From positions 55,425,838 through 55,489,837 of the forward strand of contig OY997652.1 in assembly GCA_963921795.1 (NCBI GenBank): 64,000 nt of DNA, written 5' to 3'. Below the pieces are notes generated by a model. That model was not told the origin of the DNA. It was given only the letters and a program-made list of their open reading frames with translations, and ran no database searches. Below are positions 52,041 through 63,210 of the stretch, in pieces. This DNA is from Nannobrachium achirus (Eukaryota > Chordata > Actinopteri > Myctophiformes > Myctophidae). Every line of letters starts with the position of its first letter. Positions within the stretch are counted from its first letter, which is position 1. A program made the translations under genes and the position numbers.

Positions 52041-53220
52041 ATGAGCACTCTGTCCACCTTTCTCACTCACACCAACTCCTCCACCCGTCTGTCCATCCCT
52101 CCACCCTCGTCCATGCAATCCATCTTCTCTACTCCATCCACCATGCCATCCGTGCCTCCACCTTCCATGTCAACCATCCTCGCTCCATCCTCCACCATGT
52201 CTACCATCTTCTCTCCACCTACGATGTCATCCATCCTCTCTCCATCCACCTCCATGTCATCCATTCTCCCTCCATCATCAACTATGTCAACCGTGCCTCC
52301 ACCTTTCATGTCATCCATCCTCTCTCCACCTTTCATGTCATCCATCCTCTCTCCACCTTTCATGTCATCCATCCTCTCCCCATCCTCCTCCATATCAACC
52401 ATCCTCTCCAATCTCTCCAGCGTGCCGACCATCCTCTCACCGCTCTCCTCCACTCTCCTGCCCTCACAGAACACCCTCACCCCCGACGCCAACCAGACGA
52501 AGTGTATGTTCGACAACGAGGATCTGCGTTTGCCCCTGGCGGTCCTCTACTCGGTGCTGTTCCTCTTGGGCCTGGCGGGGAACGTCCCGGCCCTGTGGGT
52601 GTTCCTCTTCCTCCGGCGCCGGTGGGACTCTCTGCACGTGCTCCTCACGAACTCCGCCGTGGCCGACCTGCTTCTGCTGGCCTGCCTGCCATTCCGGGTG
52701 CACTACCACGCCAAAGGCGACCGATGGGAGCTTGGCGCCAAAGCGTGCATCCTGGTGGAAGGCGTGTTCTACATGAACATGTACGTCAGTGGCCATAACA
52801 AAGCCAACAGAAGAGGCCAAGTGCTTCCATTACAGGCATTGGAATGATGCGTTTAGGTCCATGGCATATCTCTGCGTGGTTCAGGAGGTGCTGTTCTGGG
52901 GGATTTTCATCGCGCAGGTGGTCTCCTACGGGAAGATCGCCACCACCCGCCACGGGCGCACGGCCAGGAAGTCCTTCCTCGTCCTCTTGCTGTTCACCCT
53001 GTGCTTTGTGCCGTACCACGTCTTCCGCCCTTTCTTCATCCACCACCAGCTCCTCAAACGACCAACCTGTGAGGACCAGCTCTTGATGCACCGGACCCAT
53101 CAGGTGATGGTGTTGTTCTCCGCCTTCAACAGCTGCCTGGATCCCGTCATGTACTTCCTGCTGTCCGGCCTGATGCGTAAAGCGGCTGCGCGTGTGCTAT
53201 GCATGCATTCGTACATCTAA
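52041..53220 (+). pseudogene. GPR34-like receptor copy 3, disrupted
   Basis: Open from the shared ATG through the Ser/Pro stalk, TM1, TM2 and the start of TM3 (FYMNMYVS), most like copy 1 (KCMFDNEDLRLPL). Directly after MYVS the sequence jumps to the segment before ECL2 (KPTEEAKCFHYRHWNDAF) in another frame. Against copy 1 about 164 nt are missing, removing the rest of TM3, LDRY, ICL2 and TM4. The first frame stops at 52847. The second frame (from about 52800) keeps ECL2 to TM7 (NSCLDPVMYFLLS) and ends at 53220 with CMHSYI, losing the RLRDGEGL-type tail. The acceptor and 33-nt leader (52008-52040) are still intact. A functional seven-helix receptor cannot be made from this copy. Confidence 0.85.
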
Positions 53221-53399
53221 TTTAAATCTGATTTATTTCTCAAATCAAATGTTTTTGCCCGACTGTTCACACTGCTTTTCCAAGACCAGATCGGATCTGT
53301 GTGTTCAGATTGATTTGAACAACTTCAACCCAAAGCTGCCCTGCGTTGACACATCTGCTTCGGTTACCATGGTAATGACGTAGGCGTCATGAGCTTTCT

Positions 53400-55075
53400 C
53401 TCTTTATATGTGTCCTTTAAAGATGCAGTGCCGTGATTTATTTCCCCCCTTAAACATGATTATCAGGTATTATTATTATACTAGGAGGAGGATTTTTTTC
53501 TAAAGAAGTGTACAGAAAGAGTTACAATTATGTTTTTATGTGGCCACACCCACCAGTTCATTAATTATGCCTGGTTGTCAGATGGGTGGTGACCCAGCTG
53601 CAGTTAGCCACACCCACAGTGTTGGGTGAATGGTAAAAGGGGAGGGGATGATTATATGATGTCATCTATTCTGTGTTTTTGGATCTGCACTTTTGACCCA
53701 CAAGGTGTCAGCCTCCAGGAAGAAATCCAAAATACAAAGGGAATACAAAATTGCTCATAACAACCACGCCAGGGGGTCTAATGAAATACTGTCAACCTCC
53801 TAGACACATGAAAACCAGAAAAAGAACAAAACTATGGCACCACCTCTTTAAACTCTCAATTTTCCTCTGCAATTGCAAAAAAGGACCTTGTGAACCCATT
53901 TTCTGTCATGCTATGAGATATGTCTTGTTTGATTCAGATTTTAATCGGATCTGAAACCACCTCTGCATGTGGCTCATTTAAACAAATCGGATTCCAATCT
54001 GGATATGGCACAGATCTGATTCAGGCTGGATTTCTCTGCCATGTATTAATTATTTCTGTAGCCAGTGCCAGGGTTTTTCAGTGTTTTTACCTATTTTCGA
54101 GGCCTAGAAATTTCTAGCCTGGCGTTGCTCATACTAATTCCTCACTACACAACACCACCACTACCAACAGGGGGTGGTGTTGTGCAGTCTGGTTTATTAA
54201 CCAGTCTAAGAAATTTCAACTTGCTCAGCTTTACGCAGCAATTGCTTCTATTTTTTTCTTTTTACAATCTTTTATAATTTTTGAAAAAACATATACAGGA
54301 GGAATCCACTGAGAAACGAATTCTGTCTTACCATTTATATTATATACTACTGTATTCTGTAATCAAGTAGTATATTACTACTTGGGCTTGAGCTGAATCA
54401 AAATCTGCCTTGTTCCATGTCCATAATGACACAGGATCCACTTATCACACCAATCTGTAAAGAGAGTCAAGTTGGTGGCAGATCTGGATTGTCTGAGGCT
54501 GTCTGTCTGCTGTTGGGCTGTTGGTACTGCTGCAAATGTCTGGCAATCTTCATCTGTGAGCTCTGGCTCATATTCTGATATTCCTGGGTGATATTCCTGG
54601 TCCCTAATATCATCTCCTGAAGAATACCACACCATGATGAGGATGGTAAGGAGTAGATAGTATATTGTGTAGTCTGGGAGTGAACTGAATCTGGCTGTAA
54701 ACGCTGGCCACAGCCTTCTGTAGGATTGGGATGTTGTGAGTTAATGGGAGATAACTAAGTAGGCCTACAGTAAATAGTAATAAAGAAATTGATGGTTTAT
54801 TGTGTCATAAAATACATAATTAGCTACTTGTATGCATGGCATGCCCCCAATACAATTACCCAAACCGTTAGTCAAGTGATGCATGATCAATCCTGTCTGA
54901 TTAGAAAAGGGACAGAAAAGTGCCACTCAATTGACATTTTAGGTTTTGGGGTTACAGAAAGCTAAATGAAAACAGTTTAGGTGACTTTAAAAGTTTACAG
55001 AAAATGGTTAAATGAAAACAGGTTTATTTAGGTGACATAAAAGTTCTCTGAAAACTTTAGACCTATAACAATATC
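53400..55075. repeat. Receptor copy 3 3'-flank duplication block
   Basis: Inverse of 39960-41340: ATGTGGCCACACCCACC, CTAGACACATGAAAACCAGA and GAATACCACACCATGATGAG blocks in the same relative order. Confidence 0.7.
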
Positions 55076-55087
55076 CTGTTTGTTGCA

Positions 55088-55199
<112 letters not shown>

Positions 55200-55245
55200 T
55201 TGGAACTAGCCTGGGCAACTAGCCTGGGCAGCATTCCGTTTCTAT

Positions 55246-55410
55246 TTTTTTCCAAAAAAAAACTATTTTTTTCCCAAAAAAAAAACTATTTTTTCCCAAA
55301 AAAAAAAACTATTTTTTCCCAAAAAAAAAACTATTTTTTTCCAAAAAAAAAACTATTTTTTTCCAAAAAAAAAACGTTTTTTTTCCATTTTTTTTTTTTT
55401 TTTTAACTTT
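55246..55410. repeat. Tandem A-run/CTATTTTTT array
   Basis: About seven units of roughly 20-23 bp alternating an A-run, CTA and a T-run with CC(C), ending in a long T-run. Confidence 0.85.
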
Positions 55411-55416
55411 TTTTTA

Positions 55417-55640
55417 TACATAAATACAATGCAGGTGGGGTTGATTGTCTAATGTAGATTAACTTTCTGTAATGTCTGGTCTAGCAACGGTCGCCCTGTG
55501 TCATTTGACAGTAGGCCTATATAACATACAACATAGGCCTACAGTAGGCTATAATCAGAGCTGCAACATTATCCTATTTTTGTATTGGCCCAATATTAAC
55601 ATTATTTGTTGTCAACGTGGGGTCCGGGGAGGAGTGAAGA
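55417..55640. repeat. Direct repeat, first copy (second at 57144-57450)
   Basis: GGTGGGGTTGATTGTCTA, TCTGGTCTAGCAACGGTCGC and GAGCTGCAACATTATCCTAT occur in the same order in both. The second copy is split by a LINE 3' end at 57249-57393. Confidence 0.75.
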
Positions 55641-56182
55641 GGAGGGGTGGAAAAATTGACTAGGCCCTTTAAAGGACCTACACCATGAAATTTCAAATTT
55701 TAAAACCTTTTTTTGGGGTCCCACTGGCACCTTCTATCCTCACAAAGTCCTATTTCTGACCATTGTGTCTTTCTCTGTTTTTGGGAAGGCAGAGTTGAAA
55801 AGCTTTCCACGGGTTCTCAGAACAGTGCTGTTCTGAGAGTTGATCCGTGTGACGTCACACGGATCCCCCCCCCCCCCCCCCCCCCCCGCCCTTCAGGTAA
55901 AAAACAGAGCTACTGTTGTAAACCCAGCCCCTCATTTGTTTCTAATTTGCTTAGCCTCCACCTCCATCTGCAGCTGGCTTACTGTTCTGGGGCTGCTCAC
56001 TCAGTGCTCTCACTCTGCCTCCCTGTATAGTAATTTCCTTCTTTTATTCTATCAACATTTTTGCTATCAACTTGTCCAAGGAGAAGTCTTAACGTTCCTG
56101 GATTGCACTATATATGTGACGTTATAGACTGCGAGGACCCAAGCTTCGTCCCTTCTATCAAGGAAACAAAATACTATTTTTA

Positions 56183-56593
56183 ATGGCGATGGTCCTGTCT
56201 GTGGCTGTGAAGAAAAGCCCAGATCAATCTTGGCTTTGCCTTTGCCACAAACCACAAACCAGCCCCGGCCCGCGCCGTTCCCCCATTGCCCAGCCCAGGT
56301 CTCTCTCCCCGGGCAGGGAGCAGACGGTGTCCCCGCCGCCCATGGAGCTTCCCTCCTCCCCGGCCGCTCCGAGACCACGCGCCGCTAAGCGGCCGCCGCT
56401 GGCCTCCTCCTCCTCCTGCTGCTCCCCGGCCCGCAGGGGGTCGGACCCCCTTCCCTCCTCCTCCGTGTCCGTGATAGACCGCCTCTTCTATCGCTGTCCC
56501 ACCCCCGGTTTTCCCCTCCCTGTCGCCGGCTTGAGAGAGCTTCACAGCCCGCCTCTTCTGTCAATGTTCGCGGCTAGAGTGAGTAAAACATAG
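56183..56593 (+). other. GC-rich open frame of uncertain status
   Basis: A 136-codon Pro/Ser/Arg-rich frame in a locally GC-rich block. No domain is recognised and the opposite strand is also open. It may be captured exon or CpG-island DNA inside the element, or chance. I do not assert a protein. Confidence 0.25.
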
Positions 56594-56778
56594 CCTAGTA
56601 AACTGACTCCTCCCATCTTCAGTTCGAATCATTCGAATGAAGGCAGGAAGGGAGACTGGTTTACGAGGCTAAGTAAAACACCCCAGTCCTTAACCCCGGC
56701 TATATAAAGCCTATAAACCAGGCTATATTCTTTTCTTCACTGCATACTACGTATCTCTCACGGTAGAACAATGTTTTT

Positions 56779-57098
56779 TGGCGATAATGAACCATCTGCG
56801 CTGCAGATGAAAACGCTCCAACCAGGAGTGGGTCGAGCGACCAGACCGAGCGTAGTTGCCCGACGTTAGGTGCACCGTCGCGGGCTGCGCTCACGGGCCG
56901 CTCGCGGGGCGCCCCGCGATCCCCGGAGCTCGCGTGGCGACCAAGCCGGGCTCGCGTGGCGAGCGAGCGGCCCGAGAGCGCAGCCCGAGACGGTGCACCT
57001 AACGTCGGGCAACTACGCTCGGTCTGGTCGCTCGACCGGCTCCTCTTCCTCCTGGTTGGAGCGTTTTCATCTGCACCGTAGATGGTACATTATCGCCA
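56779..57098. repeat. GC-rich palindrome, about 145-bp arms
   Basis: GGCGATAATG...GATGAAAACGCTCCAACCAG pairs with CTGGTTGGAGCGTTTTCATC...CATTATCGCC. The inner arms are GACGTTAGGTGCACCGTC and GACGGTGCACCTAACGTC. Centre near 56935. Confidence 0.8.
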
Positions 57099-57248
57099 TA
57101 ATAAATAAATACATGGGCTGTTAAATTTCATACATTTTTATACATTATACATAAATACAATGCGGGTGGGGTTGATTGTCTACTGTAGATTAACGTTCTC
57201 TAATGTCTGGTCTAGCAACGGTCGCCCTGTGTCATTTGACAGTAGGCT

Positions 57249-57395
57249 TGAGATACTTCAATGGTTTCCAGTGGAAATAAGCTTAGTCTTTTCATGGATC
57301 TCCTTTTAGTAGACCTTGTACCAGTGAACTGTACCGTCATGAAACTGTACCTTTTCCTATGCAAACTTCTAATAAAGTCTTCAATCAATCAATAA
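57249..57395 (+). mobile_element. LINE 3'-end insertion, plus strand
   Basis: Matches the inverse of 57880-58020 (CCAGTGAACTGTACCGTCAT) and ends in CTTCAATCAATCAAT, typical of a 5'-truncated LINE copy. Confidence 0.75.
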
Positions 57396-57844
57396 TCAGA
57401 GCTGCAACATTATCCTATTTTTAATTGGCCCAATATATTTGTTGTCAAAGTTGGAGAGGAGAGGAAAACACCCCACTAAATGCGCCACTGAGCAAACAAA
57501 GGCCGTTTTGGTATTGCAGCTTGAAGGCCTAATAATAGCACAGCTAGTAGAAAGAAAAGGAATGGTCAGAGTGTGTGTTTGAGGGTTAAGACCTGTCTAA
57601 GACTCAATTTTGAGCATATATTTATACAAAAAATATATTTTTAAAAGCATGGTGTAGGCCCTTTAACATCACATTTTGTATACAGTATGCTATTATGAGT
57701 TTGACAGCCTTAACCCATTTAGGCCTAACCTATAGAATAGGGCTAAATCAGAAATCAGCCTACAAAACAAATATGTTGCTACATACTGTACATGTACTGT
57801 AAGCCCCTCCCAAACAGCAAAATGTGTTCCCGGCCTGAATGGGT

Positions 57845-57856
57845 TGACCAACCAGA

Positions 57857-57887
<31 letters not shown>

Positions 57888-58830
57888 GACTTTATTAGAA
57901 GTTTGCATAGGAAAAGGTACAGTTTCATGACGGTACAGTTCACTGGTACAAGGTCTACTAAAAGGAGATCCATGAAAAGACTAAGCTTATTTCCACTGGA
58001 AACCATTGAAGTATCTCATATAACATTGAATGACAGACAAATATAACACAGTACTATGCAGTAGATATGTAAAGAAAAACTAAAAAAAGACAGTAAGTCT
58101 AAAACAAACAGTATATACAAAGAAGGGGCAGGGGAGGGTAGGGTTGGGCTAGGTTCATTTTTTACCAGTTGCGAACGGCTGCTGCCTGTAAGTGGTTTTT
58201 CAGGGCAATTTTAAAGGATGCTAGTGATCCACACTCCTTTATGGCCTTCGGTAAAGCTTTCCACATTTTGGTGGTATAGCAGAAAAAAGAGTTTGACCCT
58301 TTGTTGGTTTTGACTCTGGGTTGAAAGTGATCTGTGGCGCTGCCTCTGGTGTTGTAATTATGGACATCCTTAATGTTTATAAAGTATTTTGAAAGGTACT
58401 TGGGTATCATAGTGGTGTAGTGTATCTTGTACACCAGGCCCATTGCAAGTTGCTGTACTCTGTCATCTACTCTGAGCCAGCCCACTCTTAATTGGTGAGT
58501 AGCGGTGAGGTGAGTCTGATAGGGAAGGATAAGCAGGACCCTAATTAGTTTATTTTGGGCTGTTTGGAGTTTAGTTTTCAGGGCTTGTGGTGCGTCACGA
58601 TACCATGCGTGGACTCCGTAGTCAAAGAGGGGCTGGATTATAGCACCAGCTATGGTCTTCAGTGTGTTGAAATTGACCATCGGGGCGATCCTCTGTAGGA
58701 AACGAGTTCGTTGGTTGATTTTATTTATTACTTTAGAAGTCATCTTTTCACTGGAAAGATTAGCTTCAAGGATGCATCCTAAGTAAGAGATTTCGTTTTT
58801 TCGTGTTATGACCTTGTCACCCACTTTGAT
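57845..58830 (-). pseudogene. 5'-truncated LINE, reverse-transcriptase C-terminal region
   Basis: The minus-strand frame 58824-58162 (220 codons, open) encodes NEISYLGCILEANLSSEKM, INQRTRFLQRIA, LFDYGVHAWY and a C-terminus FKIALKNHLQAA. This is the thumb/C-terminal part of an L2/CR1-like fish LINE reverse transcriptase; the catalytic YADD is absent. A 3' UTR follows to a (TCAATCAA)n tail at about 57856-57886. The sequence upstream of 58830 is spacer shared with copy 3, so it is a truncated insertion. Confidence 0.75.
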
Positions 58831-58844
58831 TGTGAAGTTGAGAT

Positions 58845-59810
58845 CACACTATCAATGTAATCACAACATTGTGGTAAGCATGTTCTTCACACTATAGGAA
58901 AATTCAGTGAAGTTCAATTAAATTGAATTTGAAAGAGTGCAAAAAACAACAGCTAGAATTTAACTTGTGCTGCTGCCCTCATTGTTTACACACATAGCTT
59001 TTCAAATTATATATTATTTTCCTGTGTTCTGTTGAATTACTAACAACAAAACGATGCTATTAACTTTGTTCTTTGTTGATGAACATGTCCTGATGACCCA
59101 TATTATTTGGTCCTGACTGTAGCACAGACAGCGACTGGGATGGCTTAAATACAACAAGGGTTCATGTTTTAGATACATTAGATAAAATAAATTAGATAAA
59201 CAAGTGAAAATGTTTCATACACTGCTTTCTATTGATTTTAGTGATTGTTCAGGTGCTATGTTGTTCCGACATCTCATTACTTTGCCTGACTCTCCCCATT
59301 ACCACCCTGGCCACAGTATGTGAGGAATACACTGGGAAATTAATACTGTCTTACCATTTATATTCAATATTGTGATGTCAAGTGATGCATGACCAATCCT
59401 GTCTGATTGGACATTACATTGTCCAATCAGAAAATGGACAGAAAAGCGCCAATGACCTCAATGGACATTTGGGGTTACAGAAAAGGTAAATGAATACAGT
59501 TTTATTTTAAGGTGACATGAAAGTTTACAGAAAAAATGTAAATGAAAACAGGTTTACATGCAACAGGTGACATGCAAGTTCTCTGAAATCATTATTCCTA
59601 GAACAGTAGAGTAGTGTAGTAGTGTCGGTAGACACTAACTAAAGTTTTCAAACAACTATATTATAGTAAAAGTATAATAATTGCTTCTGAGATGTAGTGC
59701 TCAAAAAAATTGTACTTAAGTACAGAACTTGAGTAGGCCTACTTGAGTGGTGGGTGTCTTTACGGTCTATGGTCTCAACAGGCTGAGATGCGCACACGCA
59801 CGCGCGCACA

Positions 59811-59869
<59 letters not shown>

Positions 59870-59870
59870 T
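58845..59870. repeat. Duplicated spacer upstream of copy 4 (matches 49350-50440)
   Basis: Same blocks as the copy 3 spacer, interrupted on its left by the LINE insertion, ending in a (CA)n tract at about 59790-59866. Confidence 0.75.
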
Positions 59871-59929
59871 TAGATTAGTTACATAGATAAGACTTCCTGA
59901 GGTTGGTAGCAGGATGTGCTTACACATCC

Positions 59930-60335
59930 TTAATGTCAGGTAGAAACCTGCTATGTTCAAAACTGGTGCTTTAAAAAAAATTAGTTAAAACCCTAAACAT
60001 TTTAAAATAGTGAAAATAGCCGATCTCCAAAGCCTCTCGTTGTGTGAGCTTGTAGAGCGGTTATTTTCACTAGTTTTGTGCGACACTCTTATGTGATGAA
60101 GAGGGGCATTTTACGAAAAAACATACAAAGTAGAAATGTGGAGATAAGAGGTCTCTGCCCTGATATTTGGTACACGCAGATATTTAAAATACGGTTGTGT
60201 TGGCAACACTGGAGGCAAACTGCAGAAAGTAAAGACGGCGAAAAGGAAGAGAGAAGAGAGCGCAGAACCTTTTGTAAGTTAATTTTAAACGTATTTCTTT
60301 GTTTGTTGTTTGTAAACTGATTTATTAATCTAATG
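59930..60335. repeat. Decayed family B copy and 5'-flank block, copy 4
   Basis: Hairpin relic at 60009-60070, then GGCAACACTGGAGGCAAACT as in copies 1-3. Confidence 0.55.
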
Positions 60336-60337
60336 CA

Positions 60338-60774
60338 AGGGTCTTCAACAGGGGGTCCGGGACCGCTAGGGGGTCCTCAGAGTTACTACAGGGGGTCCTC
60401 TAAATCTTTGTGTGATTGAAGCCTTTTTTCTCCTTTTTGATATTAACCACTTGAACCCTAGCATCCATATTCTGAGAACATTAGCCAAAAATAGCCGATC
60501 TACAAGCTTGTAGATCGGCTATTTTCGGCAAGAGGTTTGGTGTAGAGGGGAAAAGAGCAGACTAAGTACAGAGTGAAAGGTCAAGTTTATCAAGTATTGA
60601 CGGTTCAAATGGTTAAATATATGAAAACAGAAAATTGACATGAATCCAAACTGATGATTGTGCTGTCAAACAATGAAACTATATGGAATCTATGAAAAGG
60701 TTGTGGGGGTCCCTGCTTCATCTCTCGCTCAACTAAGGGGTCCTTGGCCTGAAAACATTGAAGATCCCTGACCT
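60338..60774. mobile_element. Family G hAT MITE upstream of receptor copy 4
   Basis: Same ends and same flanking ATCTAATG/ACCTAATG as 50906-51312, hence the same insertion event. The hairpin at 60487-60532 has lost its GC tip. Confidence 0.7.
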
Positions 60775-61059
60775 AATGAAATAATTACTATTCTAATGTG
60801 GAGGATCAAAAACACTTGACCTTTCAAAGGCTGAATTTGACGCAAAACAAACTCTATAAGAATGCTTCTTGTTAACATTGATAATCAGGGGTCATCGCCA
60901 TGTTGGCTTGTGGTAGACATTTTTGTCAACGTTCCATTTTTGCCACAGACTTGAATGAGTAGACAATTGATATTTCCAGAAACACATAAAGAGATGGCCC
61001 TGAATAACCATAACAGGTCTGTAACTGACTGGGGTACTTCTGGAACCAAATGGAACCTA

Positions 61060-61316
61060 TGGTTGTGCTCAAAATTATTCTACTGTGATTAGAGCAGTTA
61101 GAAACATGGCTAAGTTTAAGGAATGGTCATAAAAGTTCAGAGAAGAGATTATTGCGTTGTAAAAAAAAGGAAAAGGATATAAAACAATTGCAAAGACACT
61201 GAATGTTCCAAAAAGTACAGCTTTGAACATAGTTCACAAGTTCTAAGTCAAAGGAACAGTGGTTACACTAATGAACAAATTTGTCAGAGGGGGCTGAATA
61301 ATTTCGAGCACAACTG
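61060..61316. mobile_element. Tc1-like deletion derivative
   Basis: Ends TGGTTGTGCTCAAAATTATT and AATAATTTCGAGCACAACTG with TA on both sides. The interior encodes decayed FREEIIAL..KGKGYKTIAKTL and NVPKSTALNIVHKF, the N-terminal HTH of a Tc1 transposase. Copy 3's flank has the empty site. Confidence 0.8.
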
Positions 61317-61624
61317 TATAGGGTGTCCATAATATACACTATCAGAGTTATGGTGGTCCTTGCAAATAAAACATTTGAGAACAACTAGTACTCATGTGCC
61401 ATAATGTCATAGTAAATCAGTGTCATACTGTACATATCCTGAAGAAAACGTGAAGACATTCAGTTATTGGGTCTTTGTCTGTGTACAGACATATTGATGA
61501 CGCCTGATGATGATAATAATTTGGTCCCACGGTTTAAGACGGATGGATATTAATCTGGTCACAACTTCTGACCACTTACACACAGTGTTCAGTCAGGGAG
61601 GGGTTCAGTTAGTTTCTCTCACCA

Positions 61625-61670
61625 GTGAAAATAGCCGCTCCACAAGCTCACAACATGTCACATCACAATT
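61625..61670. repeat. Half hairpin in the receptor copy 4 5' flank
   Basis: GTGAAAATAGCCGCTCCACA and AGCTCACAACATGTCAC. Reduced relics of the same half are at 51894-51916 (copy 3) and about 46522-46548 (copy 2). Confidence 0.5.
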
Positions 61671-61704
61671 GTTTAGTTACTGTAGTTACTGTATGTGACA
61701 TTTT

Positions 61705-63120
61705 GTCATAAGGGTAATAATAATAATATATATAGCACCTTTTTAAACAATGTTAAGTGTTTAAATGTTAAGTGCTTAACAACATGATAAAAACGACAAT
61801 CATTGAGGCATATATCGGGGAAAAATTACAGCAAAAATCTAATAAATTATAAACAACACACAGCAGTATCACAGAAGTGGTCTGTTAAGGGGTTAAAAAG
61901 GCTTTCCTATAAAAGTAAGTCTTTAATTTAGATTTAAAAATGGTTATGGAGACAGAAAACCTGAGCTCCACAGGAAGGCTGTTCCATAATGTCGGCAAAT
62001 GCCCTGTCCCCTTTGGTCACCCTGTTTGAATTTGGAACCTCTAAAATGCCAAGTCGGAGGACCTCAGGTGACGGACGGGCACAACTCCGAAAGATATCGA
62101 GGTGCCAGGCCATTTAAAGCTTTAAAGTTAATTAATAATAAAATCTTAAAATCAATTCTAAAGGTAACAGGTAGCCAGTGCAGTGCGGCCAGTACTGGGG
62201 TTAGGTGTTCAGACCTCCTAGTCCAGGGGTGCCCACACTTTTTTGATCTGAGAGCTAATTTTAAAATGACCAGCTCAACATGATCTACCCATCCAAAACC
62301 AAAAGCACCTGAGGGGGCTTTGGAATAGCTGCACTGACGTTACGACAAGCGCACATGAAATGGGACATAGTGGGGGGAAAAGTCTTCATCCCATTCTGTT
62401 GAAAACAAAGCATTACGTTGAGGGGTTTGCCTACTTTAGAAGCCATAGAGGGAGTTGACAGGCCCTTCTTGATGTCAATCAATCAAGTCACCTTAATTGA
62501 CAAAAAATAGGGGTCTTGTTATTTTTGTTCATGATTTTTTACTTTATATTTTAATTATACTTTTTTTAGGGGCATGACATGTGATCTACCTGCACAGCCT
62601 TTGTGATCTACTGAACGATCACAATCTACCTTTTGGGCAGCCCTGTCCTAGTCCCATCCATGTAATGAGCCTGGCTGCCGCATTCTGCACCAGCTGCTGA
62701 TACCCGAATAGAGGGCAGGGCATTTGTAACTATGAGAAGGTTGGGAGTGGAGAGGCCAGATCGAATTCTGTGTTTCTGATATATTTCACCTGGGCTTCAA
62801 AGCCTTGGTCAGAGTCCAGCAGTATTCCGAGATTATTTGCTACCGGTGTGACATTAGTTGACATTAAGTCGAGAGAGTTGTGGAGTTGGGATCTAGAGGT
62901 AAGGGGGCCGAACAGGAGGATTTCTGATTTGTTTGGGTTTTGCAGGTCAGTTAGGCAGGCTTTTATGGAAGACAGACAGTTGGGGTTTGAAGTATTGAGT
63001 GGTAGGTATAGTTGGGTATCATCTGCATAGCAAAGAAAGTGAATGTTGTATTTGTGGATTATTTGACCTAAAGGAAGCATGTACCGTGGCTGAGGGGGAC
63101 AATTATGTAATTTACGTCTT
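61705..63120 (-). pseudogene. LINE (L2-like) relic with YADD reverse-transcriptase core
   Basis: The minus-strand frame 63149-62730 encodes MLPLGQIIHKYNIHFLCYAD followed by DTQLYLPLN, the catalytic YADD block, then NKSEILLFGP and LGILLDSDQGFEAQVKYI. Part of the core is missing and the frame does not continue to an intact end. The 3' UTR runs to about 61705 (GTAGCCAGTGCAG-type block read inversely) and is split by the hAT element at 62224-62645. It lies just before receptor copy 4. Confidence 0.75.
62224..62645. mobile_element. hAT MITE with perfect TSD, nested in the LINE
   Basis: Ends CAGGGGTGCCCACAC and GGGCAGCCCTG; TSD TCCTAGTC at 62216-62223 and 62646-62653. Confidence 0.85.
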
Positions 63121-63171
63121 ATTACAGCACTAGGCCACCACACTAACATCTGAATTGTCTTTGTCCCTCAG

Positions 63172-63210
63172 AACAGAAGATCTTGTCATCTCCTGGACCC
63201 TGAAGACACC
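63172..63210 (+). promoter_or_regulatory. Splice acceptor and 5' UTR segment, receptor copy 4
   Basis: GTCCCTCAG ends at 63171; the leader is 39 nt (6 nt longer than in copies 1-3). Confidence 0.65.

Larger units (their letters stand above)
55669..57666. mobile_element. About 2-kb DNA element with TTAA/CCTACACCATG ends
   Basis: Left TTAAAGGACCTACACCATG and right CATGGTGTAGGCCCTTTAA. It encloses a CGTGTGACGTCACACG palindrome, a C-run (55865-55887), a GC-rich segment, a large GC-rich palindrome and a LINE 3' end. No recognisable transposase. Confidence 0.55.
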
